Shown in pieces: positions 7,052 to 15,529 of a stretch of DNA of 59,497 bases. Each line of letters starts with the position of its first letter. The stretch's first letter is position 1. Position numbers and translations under genes: made by a program. Origin of the DNA: DATEAV01 sp964575425 (lineage in GTDB: Bacteria; Chloroflexota; Anaerolineae; Anaerolineales; E44-bin32); the NCBI GenBank assembly GCA_964575425.1, contig CAZNRD010000016.1, forward strand, positions 1 to 59,497, read 5' to 3'. The notes under the pieces were generated by a model that saw nothing but the letters and a program-made list of their open reading frames with translations, did not search any database and was not told the DNA's origin.

Positions 7052-7420
7052 ATGACGATGAGGAAAGCAAGGGCAAAGCCCCGGTTTCCCAGGCCTTTCG
7101 CACGACGGGCGGTTGCGCTTGCCCTCATCCTGTTTCTGGGCCTGCTCTGCCTCGGCCACCAGTTCCTTCCGCTGCTCCTCGCGCAGCTCTTCAGCAACAA
7201 TACGCAGACCGCCACATCCATGCAGTAGCGGACCCCATCGCCAACCGCTTTCTCCCCAATTGGCCAATCGGGGCTTGGCACACCCTCGATCAGCCCTTCG
7301 CCCGCCGCACCTATGGAGCCAACCTCATCCGTGATCACGCTGACCGTCCTGTACGACAACAACCCCGCCGACCCCCGGCTGACGACCGCCTGGGGATTCG
7401 CCTGTCAGACGGTGGCCTGA
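7052..7420 (+). pseudogene. Decayed membrane-anchored MBL-fold hydrolase (N-terminal remnant)
   Basis: One frame reads an Arg-rich start, a hydrophobic segment (AVALALILFLGLLCLGH) and a TAG stop at 7226. It then stays open in the same frame through a Ser/Pro linker into SVITLTVLYDNNPADPRL followed by TTAWGF, and ends at TGA 7418. That last stretch is the characteristic N-terminus of COG1237-type metallo-beta-lactamase-fold enzymes. The rest of the enzyme, including the HxHxDH metal site, is absent. It is therefore read as a truncated gene with an internal stop, not as a real 58-residue protein. Confidence 0.6.
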
Positions 7421-7552
7421 TCGGCAACCACTTCTCTGGGAGGGGCCCGCGTGAGGAGTTGTGCTCCAGTCGACAACCAGCTCCTCCTTGGTACCGACAG
7501 CATGCAAGGGCGGCTTGAACCATGGCATAATCTTCATAGCCAGGAGGAGGCC

Positions 7553-9502
7553 ATGAGCGACCGCCCGATCGAGTCTCTGCTGGACGAACGTCGCACTTTC
7601 GCCCCGCCGGAGGCGTTTCGGAGCCAATCGAATGTGGCAGACGAAGCGGTCTACGAGCGGGCCCGGCGCGACCCCGAGGGGTTCTGGGCCGAGGCCGCCG
7701 AGGAGTTGCACTGGTTCCGGCGATGGGACCAGACCCTTGAGTGGAACCCCCCTTACGCCCGGTGGTTCATCGACGGCCGCACCAACATCGCCTACAACTG
7801 CCTGGACCGCCACCTGAGCGGCCCGCGGCGTAACAAAGCCGCCATCCTCTGGGAGGGCGAGCCCGGCGAGCAAACGGTCCTCACCTATTGGGACCTCGCC
7901 CGAGAGGTCAACCGCTGCGCGAATGCCCTGCTGGCGCTGGGCGTCCGGCGCGGAGACCGGGTGGCCCTCTACATGCCCATGGTCCCCGAGCTGCCCATCG
8001 CCATGCTGGCCTGCGCGCGCATCGGTGCCGTGCATACGGTGGTCTTCGGGGGGTTCTCGGCCGAAGCCTTGCGTGATCGCATCAACGACGCCAAGGCCCG
8101 GCTGGTCATCACCGCCGACGGCGGCTACCGCCGCGGGGCCATCGTCCCGCTGAAACGCAACGTGGACCAGGCTGTGGCCGAGACGCCCACGGTGCAGCAT
8201 GTCCTGGTCGTCCGGCGCATCGGGGAGGCCGCGGCCATCCACATGACCGAGGGGCGTGACCGCTGGTGGCACCGGGCCCTGGACGGCATGCGGCTGGACT
8301 TGCCGGCCGAGGATATGGACAGCGAGGATCTGCTCTACATCCTGTACACCAGCGGGACCACGGGGAAGCCCAAGGGGATCGTCCATACCACGGGCGGGTA
8401 CATGGTGGGGACAGCGCTGACCACGCGGTGGGTCTTCGACCTCAAAGAGGATGACGTCTATTGGTGCACCGCCGACATCGGCTGGGTCACCGGCCATTCC
8501 TACGTCGTCTACGGCCCGCTGCTGAACGGCGCCACGGTGGTGATGTACGAGGGCACGCCTGATTGGCCAGAGCGCGACCGCTTCTGGGCCATCATCGAGA
8601 AGTACGGCGTCACCATCCTGTACACCGCGCCCACCGCCATCCGCACCTTCATGAAGTGGGGCCCCGAGTGGCCGGCGCGGCACGATCTCTCCACCCTCCG
8701 CCTGCTGGGCACCGTGGGCGAGCCCATCAACCCCGAGGCGTGGATGTGGTACCGCCGCTACATCGGCAGCGACCGCTGTCCTGTGGTGGACACCTGGTGG
8801 CAGACCGAAACCGGCATGATCCTGATCTCGCCGCTGCCTGGGATGACCACGTTGAAACCAGGCTCGGCGACCCGCCCGTTTCCGGGCATCGAAGCCGAGG
8901 TGGCGGATGACCAGGGCAACCCGGTCCCACCCGATGTGGGCGGCTACCTTGTCCTCCGCCAGCCCTGGCCGGCGATGCTGCGGGGCATCTACGGCGATCC
9001 CGAGCGCTACCAGCAGATCTACTGGAGCAGGTTCCCCGGGGCGTACTTCACCGGCGACGGCGCGCGCCAGGACCGCGACGGCTACTTCTGGCTGCTGGGC
9101 CGCGTGGATGACGTGGTCAACGTGGCAGGGCATCGCATCGGTACCATGGAGGTGGAGAGCGCGCTGGTCTCGCACCCCTCCGTTGCCGAGGCAGCGGTGA
9201 TCGGGGTAGACCACGAAATCAAGGGGCAGGCGCTGGCCGCCTTCGTCACACTCAAGGAGGGCACTGCGCCCGAGCAGGCCACCGTGGATGTCTTACGAGC
9301 CCATGTCGCCGAGAAGATCGGCGCCATCGCCAAGCCCGACCGCATCCTCTTCACCGCCGACTTGCCCAAAACCCGCAGCGGCAAGATCATGCGCCGGCTG
9401 CTTCGCGACATCGCCGAGGGCCGTGTTCTGGGTGACTCCACTACCCTGGCGGATCCAGCGGTCGTGCAGAGCCTGCGCCAGCGCTACGAGGAGGAGAGCT
9501 AG
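7553..9502 (+). CDS. acs: Acetyl-CoA synthetase (AMP-forming)
   Basis: The 649-residue enzyme makes acetyl-CoA from acetate, ATP and CoA. It shows the adenylate-forming P-loop YTSGTTGKPKG, the WWQTETG motif, the YFTGDGARQDRDGYFW hinge region, and the C-terminal RSGKIMRRLLR lysine that is the acetylation-regulated catalytic residue of the family. Length and domain order match canonical Acs. The start at 7553 has AGGAGGAGG upstream; the open frame extends 34 codons further without a ribosome site. It is monocistronic, flanked by a decayed gene upstream and non-coding DNA downstream. A related acyl substrate such as propionate cannot be excluded. Confidence 0.95.
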   Translation: MSDRPIESLLDERRTFAPPEAFRSQSNVADEAVYERARRDPEGFWAEAAEELHWFRRWDQTLEWNPPYARWFIDGRTNIAYNCLDRHLSGPRRNKAAILWEGEPGEQTVLTYWDLAREVNRCANALLALGVRRGDRVALYMPMVPELPIAMLACARIGAVHTVVFGGFSAEALRDRINDAKARLVITADGGYRRGAIVPLKRNVDQAVAETPTVQHVLVVRRIGEAAAIHMTEGRDRWWHRALDGMRLDLPAEDMDSEDLLYILYTSGTTGKPKGIVHTTGGYMVGTALTTRWVFDLKEDDVYWCTADIGWVTGHSYVVYGPLLNGATVVMYEGTPDWPERDRFWAIIEKYGVTILYTAPTAIRTFMKWGPEWPARHDLSTLRLLGTVGEPINPEAWMWYRRYIGSDRCPVVDTWWQTETGMILISPLPGMTTLKPGSATRPFPGIEAEVADDQGNPVPPDVGGYLVLRQPWPAMLRGIYGDPERYQQIYWSRFPGAYFTGDGARQDRDGYFWLLGRVDDVVNVAGHRIGTMEVESALVSHPSVAEAAVIGVDHEIKGQALAAFVTLKEGTAPEQATVDVLRAHVAEKIGAIAKPDRILFTADLPKTRSGKIMRRLLRDIAEGRVLGDSTTLADPAVVQSLRQRYEEES

Positions 9503-9785
9503 GCACGCCCCCCACCGCCTCACCGGGCGGCGGTAGTTGCCCGGTCTGCCAGCTGCCCAATTGCATGCGAACACCGGCTTGCTTCCAAGCCACTGCGCCT
9601 CTTGCACCTGACAGGGCGTGGCTGACATCTCCCATTGAGGGATCAACAATCACCCGGGAACGCAATCATTGTCCTTGACAGATTCGCAGGTCGACATCCG
9701 TGGGAGTCGCGCTGGTGTAGAATCGGAGGCGGACGGCGTGCCTGAGCAGCCGCGTTTTCATCTTCGACCCGCATAGGAGGTTGTT

Positions 9786-11372
9786 TTGTTGACCGGCGAG
9801 GGTTCTCAACGCGAACGCGGCGTCTTGGTCTTGTTTGGGACGGTGGTCTTCGCCGTCGTCCTTCTGCGAACAGCCTGGGTGAGTGATGATGCCTACATCA
9901 CTCTGCGCACGGTAGACAACCTCGTCAACGGTTATGGGCTTACATGGAACCCCGCGGAACGGGCTCAGGCCTACACACACCCGCTGTGGCTGCTACTCAT
10001 CACGCCGGCCTACGCTGTGACCAGAGAGAGCTATCTGACAACAACCGTGCTCTCAATCCTGTTTTCCCTGCTTGCATTCGCCCTGGTCGGAGGAAGGATT
10101 GCACGCGAGTGGTGGGGCTCGCTCATCGGCATGACCATTCTTCTGCTGTCCAAGAGTTTCATTGACTACTCAACCTCGGGTCTCGAGAACCCGGCGACCC
10201 ATCTCATCCTCGCCCTGTTCTTGATCATCTACCTCGGCACTGCCTCGACGCACAGCCGTTGTCGGCTGTCCTTGTGCGCGTTGCTCGTAGCCCTTGCCGG
10301 CCTCAACCGACTGGATGCCCTCCTTCTTCTGACGCCCGCCTTGATCTTCGAGGTGGCACGTTCGCCGGCGATCCGCAAACGGGTCCCCATCCTTGTGGTC
10401 GGCTTCCTTCCACTGATCGCATGGGAACTCTTCTCGACGTTCTACTACGGATCACCCCTACCCAACACGGCCTACGCCAAGCTGAACACCGGTGTGCCAA
10501 CCAAAGACTTGGTCGAACAGGGCAGCCTGTACTATCTGGACGCACTGGAACGGGATCCCCTCACCATGGCTGTGATCGCGGCAGGAATAGCCATTGCACT
10601 TGCCAAGGGCTCCGCACGCCATCGGTGCTTGGCCACAGGCATACTGCTGTACCTGATCTACATACTGATGATCGGTGGCGATTTCATGAGCGGGAGGTTC
10701 TTCTCGGCACCGCTCCTCGTCGCAACCGTACTCCTCATGGAGGCACTTCTCACCGAGACACCGAGCACCAAATCGATTATCCTTGGGCTGACCATCATCA
10801 TGGGATTCGCCTCTGCAACCCCGACATTCACGCGCGACTCCACATGTGCTCGCACCGGACCTCGCTTCAACGGGATCGAAGATGAACGGTGCTTCTACTA
10901 CGAAGGAGCTGGCTTGCTGCGACTCGTTCGGAACGTGCCCAGGCCCCCACACGAGTGGGCAGAACTGGGGCGAGCATTGCGACAGGAAGGGGCAGGAGTG
11001 GAAATAGGTTCCGCGATCGGATACCTGGGCTTCTTTGCCGGCCCTCGCGTTCACATCGTCGACATGATGGGACTGGCCGACCCGCTTCTTGCCAGGTTGC
11101 CCACGTCTGACCTTGAGAACTGGCGCATCGGCCACTTCCGACGGGACATTCCTGACGGGTACATCGAGAGCATTCGGACAGAGGAGAACCGCATCGCCGA
11201 CGCCGACCTGGCCCTCTTCTATGACAGGATCCACCTGATCACCGCGGGAGACTTACTTGACCCCGAGCGGCTCCGCGCGATCTGGGAGCTCAACACGGGC
11301 CAATACGCCCAGTGGATCCGCAGTTACCTCGAACGGGCCGCCCATGTGAGCCCCGATTCAAGCGACCGTTGA
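9786..11372 (+). CDS. GT-C type membrane glycosyltransferase, ZomB/arabinofuranosyltransferase-like
   Basis: The 528-residue polytopic protein has about ten hydrophobic segments and a C-terminal soluble domain. The first loop reads WVSDDAYITLRTVDNLVNG then YTHPLW, the DD-containing signature of ZomB-like and arabinofuranosyltransferase-like GT-C enzymes. These use polyprenyl-phosphate sugars to modify surface glycans or proteins. A TTG start (9786 or 9789) follows AGGAGG by five bases. Codon use is noticeably less G+C-rich than in the neighbours. The gene is flanked by about 280 bp of non-coding DNA and by a possible gene remnant, so acquisition by transfer is likely. The acceptor is unknown. 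Confidence 0.75.
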   Translation: MLTGEGSQRERGVLVLFGTVVFAVVLLRTAWVSDDAYITLRTVDNLVNGYGLTWNPAERAQAYTHPLWLLLITPAYAVTRESYLTTTVLSILFSLLAFALVGGRIAREWWGSLIGMTILLLSKSFIDYSTSGLENPATHLILALFLIIYLGTASTHSRCRLSLCALLVALAGLNRLDALLLLTPALIFEVARSPAIRKRVPILVVGFLPLIAWELFSTFYYGSPLPNTAYAKLNTGVPTKDLVEQGSLYYLDALERDPLTMAVIAAGIAIALAKGSARHRCLATGILLYLIYILMIGGDFMSGRFFSAPLLVATVLLMEALLTETPSTKSIILGLTIIMGFASATPTFTRDSTCARTGPRFNGIEDERCFYYEGAGLLRLVRNVPRPPHEWAELGRALRQEGAGVEIGSAIGYLGFFAGPRVHIVDMMGLADPLLARLPTSDLENWRIGHFRRDIPDGYIESIRTEENRIADADLALFYDRIHLITAGDLLDPERLRAIWELNTGQYAQWIRSYLERAAHVSPDSSDR

Positions 11373-11436
11373 ACCAAAGGCGCCGCCCAGCAGGTACATC
11401 AGTGCTGCAATCTGGCTAGGGTTTCATCTCGAACTC

Positions 11437-11613
11437 GTGGATTCGCACGGGGCCCTCACGCATGGCGAAGCTAATCGGCTGCTGGAACGGGTGCGCTACG
11501 GTGGGGTGGGAGCCGCAATGGACTTCAGCGAGCATCTGTTCCTGGCGGCCGAGGCTCGGCTGGGTCTGAGTCATGGGCGGCGTCTACGATCGATCGGGGA
11601 TGGCGCTGATTGA
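11437..11613 (+). pseudogene. Possible gene remnant, unidentified
   Basis: A frame open from before 11391 to TGA at 11611 reads, in part, GFHLELVDSHGALTHGEANR and MDFSEHLFLAAEARLGLSHG, with amphipathic composition unlike random sequence. Only a GTG at 11437 with no ribosome site could start it. I do not recognise the family. It may be the 3' end of a deleted gene. Confidence 0.25.
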
Positions 11614-11673
11614 GTTGAGGCCTCGACCGGCCGCAACCGTCCGTGCGCCACCGGCGCTCGCGTTCGCCTCGGT

Positions 11674-11702
11674 TTGCTGACACTCGACTGCCCGGCTATA
11701 AT
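11674..11702 (+). promoter_or_regulatory. Promoter of the M24 peptidase operon
   Basis: TTGCTG (11674-11679) and a perfect TATAAT (11697-11702) are spaced 17 bp. The box ends 23 bp before the chosen GTG start, behind a GGAGG. It would drive five coupled genes up to 16503. Confidence 0.75.
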
Positions 11703-11725
11703 CCGCCATCTCTCCGGAGGTGCTC

Positions 11726-12832
11726 GTGATTGCCCATCGCTGGCAGCGCCTCGACCAGGCCCTTCGGTCCAGCGGGCTGAACGCCCTGGCTCTGAACCCG
11801 GGACCCACGCTCTACTACCTCACTGGCCTCTCCTTCCATCTGATGGAGCGGCCGGTGATCGGCCTGTTCACTCCCGCGCAATCGCCTTGCCTTGTCCTCC
11901 CCGAACTGGAACGGGACAAGGCGCAGGCCGGCGGCCTCGGGCTACGCCTTGCGGCCTACGGCGAAGACGAGCCCGCTCGCGCACAGGCCCTTCAACGCGC
12001 GCTACATTCCCTCTCCCTTACCCACGCCCGCATCGGCATCGAACCTCTGCGGATGCGAGTGATGGAGCTGCGGCTTCTGCAGCAAGCCGCCCCGGAGGCC
12101 GAGTTCATCCCGGCAGACGACGTCATCGGCGCTCTGCGCCTCATCAAAGATGCAAGCGAGATGGACGCCATGCGCCAGGCGGTGCGGGTTGCCGAGGCCG
12201 CCCTCGAGGCCACCCTGCCCGAGATCCGACCCGGCATGACCGAGCGCCAGGTGGCTGCCTCACTCACCATCCACCTCCTGCAGGCAGGCTCCGAAACTGA
12301 GCTTCCCTTCTCGCCCATCGTCGCCAGCGGACCCAACAGCGCGCTTCCCCACGCCGTGCCGACCGACCGCAGGCTCGAGCCCGGCGACCTGCTCCTCATC
12401 GACTGGGGGGCGACCGTGCGCGGCTACGTCTCGGACCTGACGCGCACGTTCTGCCTCGCTCCCATCTGCGCCGAATGGCGCCGCCTGCACGAGATCGTCG
12501 AGCAGGCCAACGGCGCGGGGCGCGAGGCCGCGCGACCGGGAGCAGTTTGCGGCGACGTCGACCGCGCTGCACGTGTCGTCATCGAATCCGCCGGACACGG
12601 CGATGCCTTCCTCCACCGCACTGGCCACGGCATCGGGCTGGAGGCGCACGAGCCACCCTTCGTGCGCGCCGACAGCGCCGAGCGCCTCGCTTCCGGCATG
12701 ACCTTCACCATCGAGCCCGGCATCTACTTCCCCGGCAAGGGCGGCATTCGCATCGAGGACAACATCCTCATCACGCCGCTGGGCAGCGAATGCCTCACCA
12801 CCCTGCCCCGAACCCTGAGGGAAATCGGATGA
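11726..12832 (+). CDS. M24-family metallopeptidase (Xaa-Pro aminopeptidase type)
   Basis: The 368-residue protein has an N-terminal creatinase-like domain (about 1-125) and a C-terminal pita-bread M24 domain. Metal ligands are visible: LLIDWGATVRGYVSDLTRTF (two Asp), HRTGHGIGLEAHE (His), FTIEPGIYFPG (Glu) and RIEDNILI (Glu). It should remove N-terminal residues before proline from peptides in the cytoplasm. GTG 11726 is preferred because the upstream GTG at 11720 overlaps the GGAGG ribosome site. The stop overlaps the ATG of the next gene (ATGA), so the esterase genes that follow are translationally coupled. Confidence 0.9.
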   Translation: MIAHRWQRLDQALRSSGLNALALNPGPTLYYLTGLSFHLMERPVIGLFTPAQSPCLVLPELERDKAQAGGLGLRLAAYGEDEPARAQALQRALHSLSLTHARIGIEPLRMRVMELRLLQQAAPEAEFIPADDVIGALRLIKDASEMDAMRQAVRVAEAALEATLPEIRPGMTERQVAASLTIHLLQAGSETELPFSPIVASGPNSALPHAVPTDRRLEPGDLLLIDWGATVRGYVSDLTRTFCLAPICAEWRRLHEIVEQANGAGREAARPGAVCGDVDRAARVVIESAGHGDAFLHRTGHGIGLEAHEPPFVRADSAERLASGMTFTIEPGIYFPGKGGIRIEDNILITPLGSECLTTLPRTLREIG

Positions 12833-13596
12833 CCACCATCATGCAAGGCGCAGAACCGTTCTATCTTCACGGCGGGCGCACGGGCTGCCTCCTGATTCAC
12901 GGCTTCACCGGCACGCCGCGCGAGATGCGCTTCCTCGGCCAACATCTGGCGCGCGAAGGCCACAGCGTCCTCGGCGTGCGCCTCTTCGCCCACGCCACGC
13001 GACAGGAGGACATGCTGCGCGCCCGCTGGACCGACTGGTACGCATCGGCGGAGGACGGCTACCACCTGCTGCGAGAACAGACCGATGCCGTGATCGCCAT
13101 GGGCCTGTCAATGGGAGGCGTCCTGGCACTGCTCATGGCCGCCTGCCTGCCCCTGGCCGGCGTGGTGGCCATGTCGACTCCGTTTTTCCCGCCGGACCCT
13201 CGCATGCGCCTTCGCCCCCTGGTCTCGTTGATCTCACCTTTCTGGCGATTCGCCAAGAAAGGCCCGCCGGACTGGCACGACCCCCAGGCGGCAGTTGGCC
13301 ACCTCGAGTATCCGCTGGCACCCGTGCTCGGTGGCGCCGAGCTGTGTGACCTCCTGGCCGAGCTCCGCCGCTCGTTGCCGTCGGTCACCTGTCCGGCCCT
13401 GATCGTCCATTCGCGCGGCGACCTCACCGTTCCGGCGTCCCACGCCGAAGCCATCTTCGCCAACATCGGCTCGGCACAGAAAGAACTGCTTTGGGTTGAC
13501 GACAGCGGCCATGTCGTCACCTGCGACGCGGAGCGCGAGCGCGTCTTCGCCGCCGCTGCCGCGTTCGTGCGCCGGCTTGGAGGCACCACCGCGTGA
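12829..13596 (+). CDS. Alpha/beta hydrolase, carboxylesterase type (first of a tandem pair)
   Basis: The 255-residue esterase resembles Est30/monoacylglycerol-lipase enzymes. It has an HGFTGTPREM oxyanion region, nucleophile Ser in GLSMGG, acid Asp in HSRGDLTVP, and catalytic His in DDSGHVVTCD. It would hydrolyse short or medium acyl esters in the cytoplasm, since no signal peptide is seen. ATGA overlaps the preceding stop and GTGA overlaps the following gene. The adjacent protein is a clear paralogue (shared LFAH, DMLRARWTDWYAS), so this is a tandem duplication. Confidence 0.88.
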   Translation: MTTIMQGAEPFYLHGGRTGCLLIHGFTGTPREMRFLGQHLAREGHSVLGVRLFAHATRQEDMLRARWTDWYASAEDGYHLLREQTDAVIAMGLSMGGVLALLMAACLPLAGVVAMSTPFFPPDPRMRLRPLVSLISPFWRFAKKGPPDWHDPQAAVGHLEYPLAPVLGGAELCDLLAELRRSLPSVTCPALIVHSRGDLTVPASHAEAIFANIGSAQKELLWVDDSGHVVTCDAERERVFAAAAAFVRRLGGTTA

Positions 13597-14354
13597 GCGC
13601 GCTCACCCGTGGCGCCGAGCCCTTCTTCTTCGCCAGCGGACCCACCGGCTGCCTCCTGGTCCATGGCTTCACCGCTTCGCCGCAGGAGATGCGCGGCCTG
13701 GGTGAGCACCTGGCCCAGCAGGGCCACACCGTCCTGGGCGTGCGCCTGTTCGCTCACGGCACGCACGTGCCCGACATGTTGCGCGCCCGCTGGACGGATT
13801 GGTATGCCTCGGTCGAAGACGGTTGCTGGTTGCTTCGCGGCGGCACTGAGCGAGTGGTTGTGGTCGGGCTGTCACTGGGCGGCGTCCTGTCGCTGCTGCT
13901 GGCAGCTAAGCAGCCTCTTGCCGGGGTAGTCGCCCTCTCCACCCCCCACAGCGAGAAGCGGGACATCCGCTTTCATGCAGCGCGCCTGCTGCGCTGGCTC
14001 ACCCCCTACTACCCCAAAGGGCCGCCGGACTGGCGCGACCCGGAAGCCGGCAAGAGCCGCGTCGCCTACGACGTCTACCCGCTGGCCGCGCTGGCCGAGG
14101 TCTCCAGGGCCATGGCTGCCATGCGCGCCGCGCTGCCGCGCGTCACCGTGCCGGCGCTTCTGATGCACTCGATCGAAGACGACTTCGTCCCTCCCGAGAA
14201 CTCACGGCGCATCCTGCTGACCCTGGGCTCCAGCGACAAGAACTTGATCCTGTTCGAGGACAGCAATCACATCCTCACGCTCGACCGCGCCCGGCAGCAG
14301 GTGTACCAGCACGTGGCGGACTTCGTGCGCCGACTGGACGGCCCGACCCAATGA
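13593..14354 (+). CDS. Alpha/beta hydrolase, carboxylesterase type (second of a tandem pair)
   Basis: The 253-residue paralogue of the preceding esterase has HGFTASPQEM, nucleophile Ser in GLSLGG, Asp in HSIEDDFVPP and His in DSNHILTLD. The GTG start overlaps the previous stop by four bases. The lid region differs most between the two copies (KGPPDW is shared, but the segment after STPHS is shorter here). They therefore probably have different acyl preferences. The next gene starts at an ATGA overlap. Confidence 0.88.
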   Translation: MSALTRGAEPFFFASGPTGCLLVHGFTASPQEMRGLGEHLAQQGHTVLGVRLFAHGTHVPDMLRARWTDWYASVEDGCWLLRGGTERVVVVGLSLGGVLSLLLAAKQPLAGVVALSTPHSEKRDIRFHAARLLRWLTPYYPKGPPDWRDPEAGKSRVAYDVYPLAALAEVSRAMAAMRAALPRVTVPALLMHSIEDDFVPPENSRRILLTLGSSDKNLILFEDSNHILTLDRARQQVYQHVADFVRRLDGPTQ

Positions 14355-15529
14355 ACAGAGATTTGCGCCTGGTGATGGTCTCCCTCTTCATCTGGGGCAT
14401 CGGCGAGGGGATGTTTTTCTACTTCCAGCCACTGTATCTCAAGCAGCTGGGCGCCGACCCCGTGCAGATCGGCGCGATTCTGGGCGCGGCCAGCCTGGCG
14501 ATGACCCTGGCGCACATCCCGGCCGGCGCCCTGGCCGACCTGCTGGGGCGCAAGCAGCTCATGGCGGCCTCATGGACCCTGGGACTCGTCGCCACGTGGA
14601 TTATGTTCCTGGCTCCCAGCCTGCCGCTGTTCGTGGTGGGCATGCTCGGCTACTGGACCACATCGTTCGTCATGTCGCCGATGGCCAGCTACATCACGGC
14701 GGCGCGGGGGAACTGGACCGTCGGCCGCGCCCTGACTACCGTCTCCGCCGGATTCAACCTCGGCGCCACGCTCGGCCCACTTGCGGGCGGCCAGATCGGC
14801 GAGCAGTTGGGGCTGCGCGCCGTCTATGGTGTGGCGGCTGTGCTCTTCGTCTTCAGCACCCTGGCAATGCTTGCCATCCGCCATCAGCCTCCGGAGCCGC
14901 ATGACGGTGGATCGCGCTACCGCTCTCTGCTCGGCCGGCCTCGCTTCCTCGGCTTCCTCGGCCTGGCGGCCGCCGTCGTGTTTGGCCTGTATCTCAGTTG
15001 GCCGCTCACCCCGAATTTCCTGCAGCAAGTGCGCGGCGTGACGCTGGCTCAGATCGGCGTCTTCGGCTCCTTCAATGCCCTTGGCATGGTGGCGCTCAAC
15101 CTCTCCATTGGCCGCCTGCCTCCGCGGCTGGCCTACGTACTCGCGCAGGCCATGGTGGGGCTGTCGGTACTTCTCCTGTGGCATGGCACCGGTGCACCCT
15201 GGTTCGCTCTTGGTTACTTCCTGGCCGGAGGCTTCCGCACCGCACGCGCCATGGTGACGGCCGTGGTGCAGACGCTGGTCCAGCCATCAGAGATGGGACT
15301 GGCTTACGGCCTGGCCGAGACCGCGCAGAGCGCGGCGATGGTCGGAGCAGCGCCGCTCGCCGGTCTGCTCTATCATCAGCGGCCTGACCTCCCCTTCCCT
15401 GTCTCCCTGGCCCTGATCACTGTCCTGCTGATCCTCTCGCTGCGGCTGACACCCCAGACGCATCCAGCCTCCGTGGCGCCAGAACCCGCGCTGGCTTCCG
15501 CTTCAGACCTCGGGAGGGAGAGTCCATGA
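14351..15529 (+). CDS. MFS transporter
   Basis: The 392-residue protein has about twelve hydrophobic segments. The major-facilitator signature GALADLLGRKQLM lies between segments 2 and 3, and a long central loop (PPEPHDGGSRYRSLLGRP) separates the halves. The substrate is unknown. ATGA overlaps at both ends couple it to an esterase upstream and a PAP2-type phosphatase downstream. This suggests export or uptake of a compound handled by those hydrolases (inference). The last 25 residues are a Pro/Ala-rich tail. Confidence 0.85.
   Translation: MNRDLRLVMVSLFIWGIGEGMFFYFQPLYLKQLGADPVQIGAILGAASLAMTLAHIPAGALADLLGRKQLMAASWTLGLVATWIMFLAPSLPLFVVGMLGYWTTSFVMSPMASYITAARGNWTVGRALTTVSAGFNLGATLGPLAGGQIGEQLGLRAVYGVAAVLFVFSTLAMLAIRHQPPEPHDGGSRYRSLLGRPRFLGFLGLAAAVVFGLYLSWPLTPNFLQQVRGVTLAQIGVFGSFNALGMVALNLSIGRLPPRLAYVLAQAMVGLSVLLLWHGTGAPWFALGYFLAGGFRTARAMVTAVVQTLVQPSEMGLAYGLAETAQSAAMVGAAPLAGLLYHQRPDLPFPVSLALITVLLILSLRLTPQTHPASVAPEPALASASDLGRESP

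Noticed and set aside
7226..7228. TAG as a recoded (pyrrolysine) codon joining the anchor to the MBL domain
   Set aside because: The frame ends again at TGA 7418 before any metal site and no pyrrolysine genes are seen, so decay is simpler.
7325..9214. Minus-strand 629-codon open frame opposite acetyl-CoA synthetase
   Set aside because: It is the antisense shadow of a GC-rich gene: composition is His/Asp/Gly/Val-rich, there is no known domain and no ribosome site, and the opposite strand encodes an unmistakable Acs.
9675..9723. TTGACA (9675) with TAGAAT (9718) as promoter of the glycosyltransferase
   Set aside because: The spacing is 37 bp, far from the 16-18 bp needed. The TAGAAT alone may still be a -10 element.
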